NCBI GenBank assembly: GCA_041738285.1
Contig: JBGSQB010000113.1
Span: 1 to 22,222, forward strand
Length of the DNA stretch: 22,222 nt
Source: SZUA-521 sp041738285
GTDB taxonomy: Bacteria > Pseudomonadota > Gammaproteobacteria > Pseudomonadales > Azotimanducaceae
Reading direction: 5' to 3'
Shown here: positions 1 through 7,391 of the stretch, one piece after another
Layout: every line of letters starts with the position of its first letter
Position numbering within the stretch: the first letter of the stretch is position 1
The notes under the pieces: model-generated
What the model was told of the DNA's origin: nothing
Databases searched by the model: none
The model's input: the letters and a program-made list of their open reading frames with translations, nothing else
Translations under genes and position numbers: made by a program

Positions 1-20
1 GTCCCCCGTCCCCCGTCCCC
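1..20. repeat. GTCCCCC tandem heptamer repeat at window edge
   Basis: The first bases are the heptamer GTCCCCC twice and then a third, imperfect copy ending in A. The tract may continue outside the window. The same heptamer occurs in the right arm of the REP-like palindrome (7469-7475), so this may be a remnant of that repeat family. It lies directly before the recognisable part of rlmJ. Confidence 0.5.
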
Positions 21-577
21 ACTCCCACCATCAATTGCCCCACCCGCTCCCGGTTCGCCTGCTCGCGCCCCAGCACCGACTGCTGCTGTGCGAACTCCAC
101 CCGCGCGACCACGCGCGCCTGACTCGCACCTTCTCACGCCATTCGAATGCGCGGGTCCTCTGTGAGGATGGCTATGCAAGGCTGAAGGCGGACCTGCCGC
201 CCAGCGAGTCACGCGCCCTCGCGTTCATCGATCCCGCGTACGAACTGCGGGACGAGCCGACGCGGCTGATTGAGGCGCTCGCCGCGGCGTTCCAGCGCTT
301 CGCACACGGCGTGTACATGATCTGGTATCCGCTGACCGGCAAGGTCGATCACGGTCGACTGCTGCGCGAGTTCGTCCGCCTCGACCCGCCCAAGACGCTG
401 CGACTGGAACTGCAGCCACACGCGCTCGCCGCTGGGGCGGTTGCCTCGGGGCTGCTGATCGTCAACCCGCCCTTTGCCGCGATCACGTCGCTGACCGCGG
501 CGCTCGACTACCTCACGCGCGCGCTGGCAACGCCTGGCGCCTCGAAGTGCGATTGGCTGGTACCTGAAGACCGCTGA
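2..577 (+). CDS. rlmJ: 23S rRNA (adenine-N6)-methyltransferase RlmJ, C-terminal part
   Basis: RlmJ methylates A2030 of 23S rRNA using S-adenosylmethionine. The reading frame is open to the window edge, and recognisable family sequence begins near base 44. Visible landmarks are the segment LLLCELHPRDH (family: ELHP), the catalytic-type motif IDPAYE (usually DPPYE, so the second proline is alanine here), the YMIWYPL strand, and GLLIVNPPF followed by a C-terminal WLVPE, as in E. coli RlmJ. The full protein is about 280 residues, so the N-terminal SAM-binding half is missing. Either it lies outside the window or it was lost at the GTCCCCC repeat. An internal TTG at 35 could start a 180-residue product, but that would lack the SAM-binding region. 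The gene ends 11 bases from the convergent phosphate transporter gene. Family assignment is fairly sure; intactness cannot be judged. Confidence 0.8.
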   Translation, partial: SPVPRPHSHHQLPHPLPVRLLAPQHRLLLCELHPRDHARLTRTFSRHSNARVLCEDGYARLKADLPPSESRALAFIDPAYELRDEPTRLIEALAAAFQRFAHGVYMIWYPLTGKVDHGRLLREFVRLDPPKTLRLELQPHALAAGAVASGLLIVNPPFAAITSLTAALDYLTRALATPGASKCDWLVPEDR

Positions 578-588
578 TCGAGCCCGGT

Positions 589-1842
589 TTACCCCAGGGT
601 GCGCACGAGAATGAAGTAGAAGATCACCGACAGTCCCGCGCCCGCCGGCAATGTCACCACCCACGACATGAAGATGGTGCGGATTACGCCGAGATTGAGC
701 GCGCCTATGCCACGCGCGAGGCCCACCCCCAGCACAGCCCCCACCAGTGTGTGCGTAGTCGAAATCGGCAGGCCCGTCGCACTGGCGATCACCACGGTCG
801 CCGCGGCCGCGAGCGTCGCAGCAAAGCCTCGACTGGCCGTGAGCTCGGTGATCTGGGTGCCCACCGTTGCCATGACACGCCGTCCGAACGTCGCGAGCCC
901 GACCACGATGCCAACGGCACCAAGCAGCAGTACCCAACCCGGTACCGGCGCTGTGGACAGCACCTCGCCCGTGTTGACGATGCTGACAACCGCGGCCACG
1001 GGGCCGATGGCATTGGCGACATCATTGGAACCATGCGCGAACGCCATGGCGCATGCCGTAACGATCATCAGCACGCCGAATATCCGTTCAACATTGACGA
1101 AGGCAAAGCCGCCTTCGGCAGACTGCTTGTTCATCTCGACTCGAGCAACGGCAACACGACCAATCAGCATCACGATGGCGGAGAAGACGAGCGTGTAGAT
1201 GAGTGCTTCGTTCATCGACAGGTGCAGACCGACGTGCTTCAGCCCCTTCATGAAGGTCACCAGGCCGATGACGGCCGCCGTCAGGAAGATGTAGAACGGA
1301 ACGTACTTGCGCGCCCGCACTTCTGCGTCCGCGTGTTCGAAGATGAGCCGCTGCACCGAGACGAACAACACATAGGAAACGATACCCGCCAACACCGGCG
1401 AGATGATCCAACTCGAGACGATCGTGCCGAGTTGGCCCCAGTGCACCGAGTCGACTCCAACGCCGACCACGGCAAAACCGACGATGGCACCCACAATGGA
1501 GTGCGTGGTGGACACGGGCCAACCAAACCGCGACGCAATCGTCAACCAGACTGCCGCCGCGAGCAGCGACGCCAGCATACCCAGCACGAGCACATTCGGC
1601 CGATCAGCCAGAACCTCCGCATCGATGATGCCGCTGCGAATCGTCGAGGTCACCTCGCCACCGGCGAGAAAGGCGCCCAGAAACTCGAACACCGCAGCGA
1701 TGACGATCGCCTGGGTTACCGTGACGGCGCGCGAACCAACGGAGGTTGCCATCGCATTGGCAACATCATTGGCACCGATCCCCCAGGCCATATAAAGACC
1801 GAAGACGATCGCCAGCACCATCACGATGGATACGAAATCCAA
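589..1842 (-). CDS. pit: PiT-family inorganic phosphate transporter
   Basis: This is an inner-membrane symporter for inorganic phosphate (probably as a metal-phosphate complex), 417 residues and almost entirely hydrophobic. It carries the duplicated PiT signature: GANDVANA at residues 23-30 and GSNDVANAIGP at 271-281. Each half also carries a second repeat, PVSTTHSIVGA at 109-119 and PISTTHTLVGA at 359-369, reflecting the inverted-repeat architecture of the family. The start is a TTG at 1842, supported by an AGGGGGG ribosome-binding site a few bases upstream; no upstream ATG fits. It follows the DUF47 gene by 42 bases on the same strand, the usual pairing for this transporter. It is shorter than E. 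coli PitA (about 499 residues) but typical for the compact PiT group. Confidence 0.93.
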   Translation of the reverse strand: MDFVSIVMVLAIVFGLYMAWGIGANDVANAMATSVGSRAVTVTQAIVIAAVFEFLGAFLAGGEVTSTIRSGIIDAEVLADRPNVLVLGMLASLLAAAVWLTIASRFGWPVSTTHSIVGAIVGFAVVGVGVDSVHWGQLGTIVSSWIISPVLAGIVSYVLFVSVQRLIFEHADAEVRARKYVPFYIFLTAAVIGLVTFMKGLKHVGLHLSMNEALIYTLVFSAIVMLIGRVAVARVEMNKQSAEGGFAFVNVERIFGVLMIVTACAMAFAHGSNDVANAIGPVAAVVSIVNTGEVLSTAPVPGWVLLLGAVGIVVGLATFGRRVMATVGTQITELTASRGFAATLAAAATVVIASATGLPISTTHTLVGAVLGVGLARGIGALNLGVIRTIFMSWVVTLPAGAGLSVIFYFILVRTLG

Positions 1843-1884
1843 GCAGCCCCCCTACCCAACTACTATTTTCTTTTTCGCAACGCG

Positions 1885-2565
1885 CTACTTGGCGAGCAGC
1901 ACTTCCAATCGATGCCCAATGTGCTGGGCAATGTCCGCGAGTTGTTCGATCCAATCGATTACGCGATAGAGAAAAATCACGTTCACCGCAGGCAGGCTCG
2001 ATTCGATCTTGAACAGCGCTGCACGCGCGCGCACTTCCAGCTGGTCAGCTTCCTGCTCGGTCGAATCGAGCAGCTGAATCATCTTGCGGACGCGGTCGGC
2101 CTCCGCGCCGCCGAACCCGGTCTCCAGGAGTTCATCGAGTTCATTGACGACGGCGAGTGCCTGTCCACACGCTTCGATGCTCAACCTCGCCATCTCGCGC
2201 ACGACCTCGACCACGGACTCCGGGAACTGGATATGGCGTCCGAGCATCAGACCTGCGATATCTTTCGACTTCTTGGCCAAGTCGTCCTGGCGCACGAGCA
2301 ATTCGAGCAGATCTGGACGCGACACAGGCAGGAAGAATCCGCTTGGCAGGTGCGTGCGGATCTCCCGCTTCAGCTCGTCCGCCTCGGCGGCGAGAACGTG
2401 AATCTGACGTTGCGTCTCGGCGACGGCCTGCCAATCTCCGGCGGCCGCTTCTTCGAGCAGTGGGGCAACCAGTATGGCGCAGCGATGACATGTCTCCATG
2501 TGCCGCTGCAGTGGCTTGAACGGCGATCGCCCGAAGATCGTCTGAAAATAGTTACCCGCCGCCAT
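1885..2565 (-). CDS. DUF47 / PhoU-like protein (TIGR00153 family)
   Basis: This 226-residue, largely helical, charged protein belongs to the DUF47 family, distantly related to PhoU. It has no signal peptide or membrane segment. Recognisable stretches include the N-terminal FGRSPFKPLQRHM, a central helix with ADELKREIRTHLP and PVSRPDLLELLVRQD, and the C-terminal IDWIEQLADIAQHIGHRL. Members are nearly always encoded next to PiT transporters, as here, and are thought to modulate phosphate transport; the biochemical mechanism is not established. The ATG start at 2565 follows GGGTGAC closely. An inverted repeat (2582-2614) lies just upstream, between this gene and the TonB receptor gene. Confidence 0.88.
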   Translation of the reverse strand: MAAGNYFQTIFGRSPFKPLQRHMETCHRCAILVAPLLEEAAAGDWQAVAETQRQIHVLAAEADELKREIRTHLPSGFFLPVSRPDLLELLVRQDDLAKKSKDIAGLMLGRHIQFPESVVEVVREMARLSIEACGQALAVVNELDELLETGFGGAEADRVRKMIQLLDSTEQEADQLEVRARAALFKIESSLPAVNVIFLYRVIDWIEQLADIAQHIGHRLEVLLAK

Positions 2566-2581
2566 AGGTCACCCGCAACAC

Positions 2582-2614
2582 CGTGCCGGCATGCTACCCG
2601 AAGACGCCGGCACG
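2582..2614 (-). terminator. 9-bp hairpin between TonB receptor and DUF47 genes
   Basis: CGTGCCGGC (2582-2590) and GCCGGCACG (2606-2614) form a perfect 9-bp stem with a 15-base loop. It lies 34 bases after the receptor stop codon. No T-run follows on the minus strand, so it is not a classic intrinsic terminator. It may be a weak terminator, an attenuator or an mRNA 3'-end stabiliser separating the receptor from the phosphate genes. Confidence 0.4.
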
Positions 2615-2647
2615 ATGTTGACGCCTGATCGCGCCATCCGCAGCGGA

Positions 2648-4930
2648 CTACCAGCGATACGCGGCCGTCACCCCGGCCCAGCGCGGCCGGCCATAGCCCA
2701 GCTGGTTGTATCCAAAGGATGCAGTGAAATCGAACGTGTAGACGAGGTATTCCTCTTCGAACACGTTGTTCACCCAACCGGTGATCGTCCATTTGTCGTC
2801 GGGTGAGTTGTAGACGATCTTGGCATTCCAGACCGAGTACTCATCACTCTCGGAGACGGGATGGTTCTGAATGTCGAAGTACTGTTCGGTTTGATAGAAG
2901 CCATCCCACTGCGCCGCGACACTGCCGCCCGCGGGCAGGGGCCAGGTGTAACGCAGCACGGTGTTGAGCTGAATCTCGGGCGCAAGCACCATGCGCCGAT
3001 CCCGCACCCGCCCACCTGGGCTTTGGATGTCCTCGGCTTCCGCCTCGTTGACCCAGCCCATGCCGAACAGCGCCTCGAAATTGTCGGTCGGCGACAGCAC
3101 GAGCTCCAGCTCGCCGCCGTTGAGCGTGGCATCTGTGTTGAAGATGATCTGGCCGAGGTTGGCGAACGCGAAAGCCTGGAAGTCCTTGTAGTCGTAATAG
3201 AACGCCGATGCGTTGAGGCGCGCGCGACCATCCCAGAAGGCGTACTTCAGGCCAACTTCGTAGCTCGTCAGCGTTTCTTCGTCCACCGGCACCTGCTGGG
3301 GCGTGACGGTGTTGAAGATGCCGTTCTCGTCGAGCAGCCCGGTATTGAATCCTGCGGCCTTCACGCCCACCGCAATCGATCCATAGACGAGCATGTCGTC
3401 GTTCGGGGTCCAGTCGAGTTCGATCTTGCCCGTGACGTTGTCGGAGTCGTTGCGCGTGAGATCGCCCACCGCGGACTTCCGAAAGTCGAGGAACGTATCG
3501 TTCGGCAGACCTGCCCCGGCCAGTTCCGTCGCAAGGAAGTCGAGTTCGCGCTGCTCATCGGTGTAACGCAATCCACCGATCAGGGTGAACTGTTCGCTCA
3601 AGTCGTACTCCACCTGACCAAACACAGCGAAGGAGTCCGTGTCCTGGTCATAAGCGGCATGGTAGAAGATGTCCCAGGTCTCTGCGGGGGGGCGACACGG
3701 GCTGTTGCGACACGACGATGCATCGCCACCGGCCACGACACCCAAGTCGATGACGCCATTGACATCGCTCTTGAAGTAGTAGACACCGCCCAACCATCGC
3801 ATCCGCTCCGTGCTGCCCGACAAGCGGATTTCCTGAGTGAACTGATCGATGTCGGAATCGAAGGTGGGCACGATCCCTGCGAATGGCCCGAGATCCGTGT
3901 CTTCGCCGAACAGGCGATGATAGTTCTCGATGCTGGTGATCGACACCAGTGACATGTTCGAGTCGATGTCCCACTCGAGCCGCGCGCTGCCACCGTAGCT
4001 CTGAATCTCAAGTGGCCCGTCGCGATCGTAGTCGCCCGCCCAGGGATCGCCGTCGGTGTCGCGGTAAGCGAATACGTCGTTGCCGGGGCCGGTACCCCAG
4101 AAATCCTCGCTCGCCGGCAGTGCAACACTCGCGTCACCAAAGGCGCCACCGCCAGGCTTGGTCGCCTGGTGCTGCCACGAACCGTCGAGGGAATCTTCCT
4201 GCGAACCGTGGTAGTTGAGCAGCAGATTGACGGTGTCGGTGAGTTCGATCGCCAGTTGCAGCCGCCCGGCGATGCTGTCGCCATCATTCGGATCGTCGCG
4301 CCCCTGCACGCGGTTGTCTACATACCCGTCGAACTGATTCTGGGCGAGCGAAACGCGGGCCGCGACCCGGTCGGAGATCGGCACGTTCACTGCCATCTCG
4401 GATTTGATCTGGGAGTTGGCGCCGAGGGACACGTCGACGTAGCCACCGTACTCATCACCGGGCTTCACGCTAATGAAGTGCGCGAGCCCTCCGGATGCGT
4501 TGCGGCCGAACAGCGTCCCCTGCGGGCCGCGCAGAATCTCCACGCGTTCGATATCGAACAGTTGAAACGTGGCGCCGGCGATGGCGCTGACGTAAACCTC
4601 ATCGACGTAGACGGCAACAGGAGATTCGTTGTTGTCGTTGAAGTCATTCAACGCAATGCCTCGCAGTGCGAGGTTGGCATTGTTGCCTTCTGCCGTGGGA
4701 GTACCGAAGGTCATGCCCGGCGTCTGTGCAACGATGTCGATGCTGTTCTGGAAGCCGAGCTGCTTGATCTGCTCACCGCTGAACGCAGTCACGGCGATAC
4801 CGACGTCCTGCATACCCTGCTCGCGCTTCTGCGCGGTAACGATGATCTCCTCCATCACTTGAGCCGCTTGCGCCGCCTGGCTCCAGACGACTGCAGCAAT
4901 GACCGCTGCCCGCACTAGTTCTTTCACCAT
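2648..4930 (-). CDS. TonB-dependent outer-membrane receptor
   Basis: This 760-residue outer-membrane active transporter is energised by TonB-ExbB-ExbD. It has a signal peptide (residues 1 to about 23, ending SQAAQA) and a TonB-box-like EEIIVTAQKRE at 27-37. A plug domain follows, with VEILRGPQGTLFGR-type sequence at 130-143, then a long beta-barrel with alternating aromatic segments and a C-terminal YRW end typical for BAM recognition. The EIIVTAQKRE start is common in receptors of the broad catabolic group (steroids, aromatics, glycans), so the substrate cannot be read from the sequence. ATG 4930 is preceded by GAGGGGG at good spacing. The gene follows tetR by only 35 bases on the same strand and is probably co-transcribed with it. 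That places the receptor under the same divergent control region as the amine dehydrogenase pair. Confidence 0.93.
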   Translation of the reverse strand: MVKELVRAAVIAAVVWSQAAQAAQVMEEIIVTAQKREQGMQDVGIAVTAFSGEQIKQLGFQNSIDIVAQTPGMTFGTPTAEGNNANLALRGIALNDFNDNNESPVAVYVDEVYVSAIAGATFQLFDIERVEILRGPQGTLFGRNASGGLAHFISVKPGDEYGGYVDVSLGANSQIKSEMAVNVPISDRVAARVSLAQNQFDGYVDNRVQGRDDPNDGDSIAGRLQLAIELTDTVNLLLNYHGSQEDSLDGSWQHQATKPGGGAFGDASVALPASEDFWGTGPGNDVFAYRDTDGDPWAGDYDRDGPLEIQSYGGSARLEWDIDSNMSLVSITSIENYHRLFGEDTDLGPFAGIVPTFDSDIDQFTQEIRLSGSTERMRWLGGVYYFKSDVNGVIDLGVVAGGDASSCRNSPCRPPAETWDIFYHAAYDQDTDSFAVFGQVEYDLSEQFTLIGGLRYTDEQRELDFLATELAGAGLPNDTFLDFRKSAVGDLTRNDSDNVTGKIELDWTPNDDMLVYGSIAVGVKAAGFNTGLLDENGIFNTVTPQQVPVDEETLTSYEVGLKYAFWDGRARLNASAFYYDYKDFQAFAFANLGQIIFNTDATLNGGELELVLSPTDNFEALFGMGWVNEAEAEDIQSPGGRVRDRRMVLAPEIQLNTVLRYTWPLPAGGSVAAQWDGFYQTEQYFDIQNHPVSESDEYSVWNAKIVYNSPDDKWTITGWVNNVFEEEYLVYTFDFTASFGYNQLGYGRPRWAGVTAAYRW

Positions 4931-4965
4931 GAGTTACCCCCTCAGCGTTACGACGCCTTTCGATC

Positions 4966-5625
4966 TCATCCCCGCTTCACGACCTCGATGAACGTCTCGA
5001 TCGCAAGATCGCGAACCGCCCCCAGGTCCCGACGGTGCGGCCGTTTGTGGCCGACAAACACCGTGTGTCCTTCTATGGCAGATGTGATGAACAATGCAAG
5101 CTCGCGCCGACGCTCATCTGACAATCCCGGATTGATCGAACCCGCAATGTCAGCCAGCACTGCTCGGTAACGTTCATACATGTGTTCCATCTGTCGCGCC
5201 GCGTCCGTGTCGCGATTGGCAAGAGCCCACAACTCCGGAAAGAACAGCGTGGTGTCCCGGGTCGCGAGATCCTCGATCACCAGTGTCAGCAGCGCCCGCA
5301 ATTGCGCCTCCGGGGTGGCGCCGGCGACGTCGCGCAGACCCTCGAAGCTCTCGATATATGGCGTGATCACCCAGTCGAGCAAGTCGGCCAGCAGATTCTT
5401 CTTGGTCGCGTAGTAGTAGCTCAAGTTGCCCACTGAGATCCCGGCACGATCGGCAACGCGCCGCATCGTGAAACGCGCATAACCATCGTCGATGAACACG
5501 TGCTCGGCCGCATCGAGAATGCGTTCGACCCGATCCCGCCCGGCGGCGTTGGCCGCAGTTCCCGCCCGATGCTTGCGCGCCCGCTTGAGCACTCCTGTCC
5601 CGCCTGCCCCGCCGCATTGACACAT
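4966..5625 (-). CDS. TetR-family transcriptional regulator
   Basis: This is a one-component, dimeric DNA-binding repressor-type regulator. With the ATG at 5625 it is 219 residues long. The frame stays open much further upstream, but a longer start would run through the divergent mauB gene and lacks TetR-like sequence. The N-terminal TetR helix-turn-helix spans about 31-78 (RVERILDAAEHVF, then TMRRVADRAGISVGNLSYYY), the classic TetR signature. The remainder is an all-helical ligand-binding domain with FFPELWALANRD. A C-terminal TetR_C-type ending IEGHTVFVGHKRP recalls BetI/PsrA-like members, but the ligand is unknown. GAGG sits very close to the ATG, so a GTG about 35 bases downstream is an alternative start. 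It lies divergent from mauBA and upstream of the TonB receptor, suggesting it controls both and itself. Confidence 0.88.
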   Translation of the reverse strand: MCQCGGAGGTGVLKRARKHRAGTAANAAGRDRVERILDAAEHVFIDDGYARFTMRRVADRAGISVGNLSYYYATKKNLLADLLDWVITPYIESFEGLRDVAGATPEAQLRALLTLVIEDLATRDTTLFFPELWALANRDTDAARQMEHMYERYRAVLADIAGSINPGLSDERRRELALFITSAIEGHTVFVGHKRPHRRDLGAVRDLAIETFIEVVKRG

Positions 5626-5704
5626 TCCCTCGCCCGCGGCTACTTTAATCACTCTTAGGACGGTAGTACAAGAACGTCCGCGGACATCGCAGAGGGGGAA
5701 CGGC
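5626..5704. promoter_or_regulatory. Divergent tetR / mauBA control region
   Basis: This 79-base region must hold promoters for both directions. A perfect 10-base palindrome, GTCCGCGGAC (5676-5685), lies between the putative start region and the mauB ribosome-binding site and is a candidate TetR operator. GGACG (5658-5662) is also repeated inverted as CGTCC (5675-5679). On the minus strand TTGTAC (5666-5671), 17 bases and TTAAAG (5643-5648) form a weak sigma70-like promoter for tetR. I see no convincing -35/-10 pair for mauB. AGAGGGGG ahead of ATG 5705 is a good ribosome-binding site. Confidence 0.45.
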
Positions 5705-6832
5705 ATGGGGCGGTGCGCGCTGATTCTGGCCTGGGCCGTGGCGGGACTCGCGCACGCAGTCCTGCCGGCGGAGCCCGTGCCGAACGTCGCGAAGGTGCCT
5801 GTGCCATGGGCACCGCATTGGGTCGTCATCCACGACTTCGCGTTCGGCAATCTCATCGACTCGAAGTTCGTGTTGGCCGACGCCGACTCAGGCACGTTTC
5901 TCGGCATGGTGAGCGCTGGCCAGTTCGCAACGATCGCGCTCTCGAACGTCAGGCGCGAACTGTACGTCGGCGAGACCTATCACGCGCGCGGCAGCCGCGG
6001 TGCGCGGACGGACCTCGTCAGTGTCTACGACATGGAGAACCTTGCGCTCGTCGCCGAAATCGAGATTCCGCCGCGTCGCGCCAACATCGTCGTCAACAAG
6101 GCCAATACTGCGCTGCTCGATGATCACCGGTTTCTGATGGTGTTCAACATGAATCCGGCGACATCGGTGGCAGTCGTCGACCTGGCTGCGCGAGCCTATG
6201 TCGGCGAGGTCGCTGCCGCCGGCTGTGCGATGGTGTACTCCGCCGGCCCGCGCATGTTCTTCATGCTGTGTGGCGATGGCGGCCTCATGAGCGTGACCCT
6301 CGACGAGCGCGGTGCGGTGAAGGATCGGTCGCGGTCGCCGCCATTCATCAACATCGATGACGATCCGCTGTCCGAGAAGGCGGTGCGCGTCGACAACACG
6401 TGGTACTTCGTCAGCTACAAGGGTGCTGTGCAGCCCATCGACGTCACGCAATCGCCAACGCCAAAAGCGCGCTGGTGGCTGACGAGCGAAACTGAGCGCG
6501 CCGCGAACTGGCGCCCAGCCGGATGGCACTGGACAGCGGCTCACCCAGACGGCCGTCTGTTCGTCGGCATGACGCCCAACGGATATCCGGGCAGCCACAA
6601 AGACCCGGCCGCCGAAGTGTGGGTGTTCGATTCGAAAACCGGCAAGCGTACCTCGCGGATCGCGCTTGCGAGCGCCGGCATCAGCATCGAGGTCACCGCG
6701 GATGCGAACCCACGACTGCTGGTGGCCAACGTCGAAGGCGCGGTTGACGTGTACGACGCCGGCAGTGGTACGCATCTGCATGCGTTGTCTGACGTGGGCG
6801 AGACGCCCTACATGATTCATCGGATTGACTAA
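5705..6832 (+). CDS. mauB: Methylamine/aralkylamine dehydrogenase heavy (alpha) subunit
   Basis: This is the large subunit of the periplasmic TTQ-dependent amine dehydrogenase (alpha2beta2), which oxidises primary amines to aldehydes and passes electrons to a cupredoxin or cytochrome. It has 375 residues, including a signal peptide of about 18 (LAWAVAGLAHA). It has the seven-bladed propeller type of repeat: FVLADADSGTFLG near the start, RRELYVGETYHARGSRG with DLVSVYDMENL, RFLMVFNMNPATSVAVVDL, and the characteristic WHWTAAHPDGRLFVGM and EVWVFDSKTGKR blades. The length agrees with the roughly 386-residue mature Paracoccus subunit as I recall it. The ATG at 5705 has a strong AGAGGGGG site. The light-chain gene follows after 9 bases. 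In described mau and aau clusters mauE and mauD normally lie between the two structural genes; here they do not. Whether the substrate is methylamine or a larger amine cannot be decided. Confidence 0.88.
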   Translation: MGRCALILAWAVAGLAHAVLPAEPVPNVAKVPVPWAPHWVVIHDFAFGNLIDSKFVLADADSGTFLGMVSAGQFATIALSNVRRELYVGETYHARGSRGARTDLVSVYDMENLALVAEIEIPPRRANIVVNKANTALLDDHRFLMVFNMNPATSVAVVDLAARAYVGEVAAAGCAMVYSAGPRMFFMLCGDGGLMSVTLDERGAVKDRSRSPPFINIDDDPLSEKAVRVDNTWYFVSYKGAVQPIDVTQSPTPKARWWLTSETERAANWRPAGWHWTAAHPDGRLFVGMTPNGYPGSHKDPAAEVWVFDSKTGKRTSRIALASAGISIEVTADANPRLLVANVEGAVDVYDAGSGTHLHALSDVGETPYMIHRID

Positions 6833-6841
6833 AGGGACACC

Positions 6842-7375
6842 ATGCGCTGGTTCGACACTCTGGTAGAGCGCTCCCTGCGCGGCGTTGCCCGCCGCAGTTC
6901 ACGGCGCGGATTCATCGGCTTGATCGGCGGCGCGATTGCCGGTGCGGCCACCCTGCCACTGCTGCCGGTCGCACGCGCATCATCGGCCGCGCCGAGCCGA
7001 GTGCCGTCCCAGTCCACCGGCGATCCTGCGGATCCGGGCGACCCATCCCAATGTGACTACTGGCGCTATTGCGGCATCGACGGCTTTCTGTGCGCCTGCT
7101 GTGGTGGCACCCAGAATGCGTGCCCGCCGGGCACCGAGATGTCGCCGCTGACCTGGGTCGGCACCTGCGAAAATCCGGCCGACGGCCTGCGCTACATCAT
7201 CAGCTACAACGATTGCTGCGGCAAAAGCAGCTGCGGCCGCTGTCTGTGCAACCGCAACGAAGAAGACAAGCCGGTCTACCGCCCACATGCCAACAACGAC
7301 ATCAACTGGTGCATGGGCACCCAATCCCACGTCTACAACTGCTCCACTGCGGTCATTCTCGGAACGGCGAAATAA
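6842..7375 (+). CDS. mauA: Methylamine/aralkylamine dehydrogenase light (beta) subunit, TTQ carrier
   Basis: This is the catalytic small subunit, carrying the tryptophan tryptophylquinone cofactor made from two of its own tryptophans. It has 177 residues with a long Tat-type signal (SRRGFIGLIGG at 20-30) and mature cysteine-rich sequence from about residue 47. The two cofactor tryptophans align as W105 (in LTWVGTC) and W156 (in NDINWCMG), spaced 51 residues exactly as W57 and W108 in Paracoccus. The acidic residues needed for cofactor formation align as D80 (CGIDG) and D124 (YNDCCG). All twelve cysteines of the six known disulfides have counterparts, and there are two extra (C87 and C131). 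GGGA lies 7 bases before the ATG. By all visible criteria it encodes a competent subunit, yet no maturation gene (mauG, mauE, mauD) is nearby. Confidence 0.95.
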   Translation: MRWFDTLVERSLRGVARRSSRRGFIGLIGGAIAGAATLPLLPVARASSAAPSRVPSQSTGDPADPGDPSQCDYWRYCGIDGFLCACCGGTQNACPPGTEMSPLTWVGTCENPADGLRYIISYNDCCGKSSCGRCLCNRNEEDKPVYRPHANNDINWCMGTQSHVYNCSTAVILGTAK

Positions 7376-7391
7376 GAAACGATCCCCGGAC

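Noticed and set aside
49..60. PGSP encoded in another frame at the start of rlmJ, suggesting a frameshift
   Set aside because: The family motif YPGSP is expected about here, but the spacing to ELHP is too short (about 10 codons instead of 16) and the preceding frame is Pro-rich low complexity, so chance is more likely.
751..2628. A 625-residue plus-strand open frame opposite the phosphate genes
   Set aside because: It is rich in His, Arg, Asp and Gln with no domain, the mirror of a high-GC membrane protein gene; the minus strand encodes clear PiT and DUF47 proteins.
2861..3952. A 363-residue plus-strand open frame opposite the TonB receptor gene
   Set aside because: No recognisable domain or ribosome-binding site; the minus strand has a full receptor from signal peptide to C-terminal aromatic residue.
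5626..5907. Extended N-terminus for the TetR regulator (start at 5907)
   Set aside because: The extra 94 residues have no TetR similarity and run antisense through the signal peptide of mauB; ATG 5625 gives a normal 219-residue regulator.
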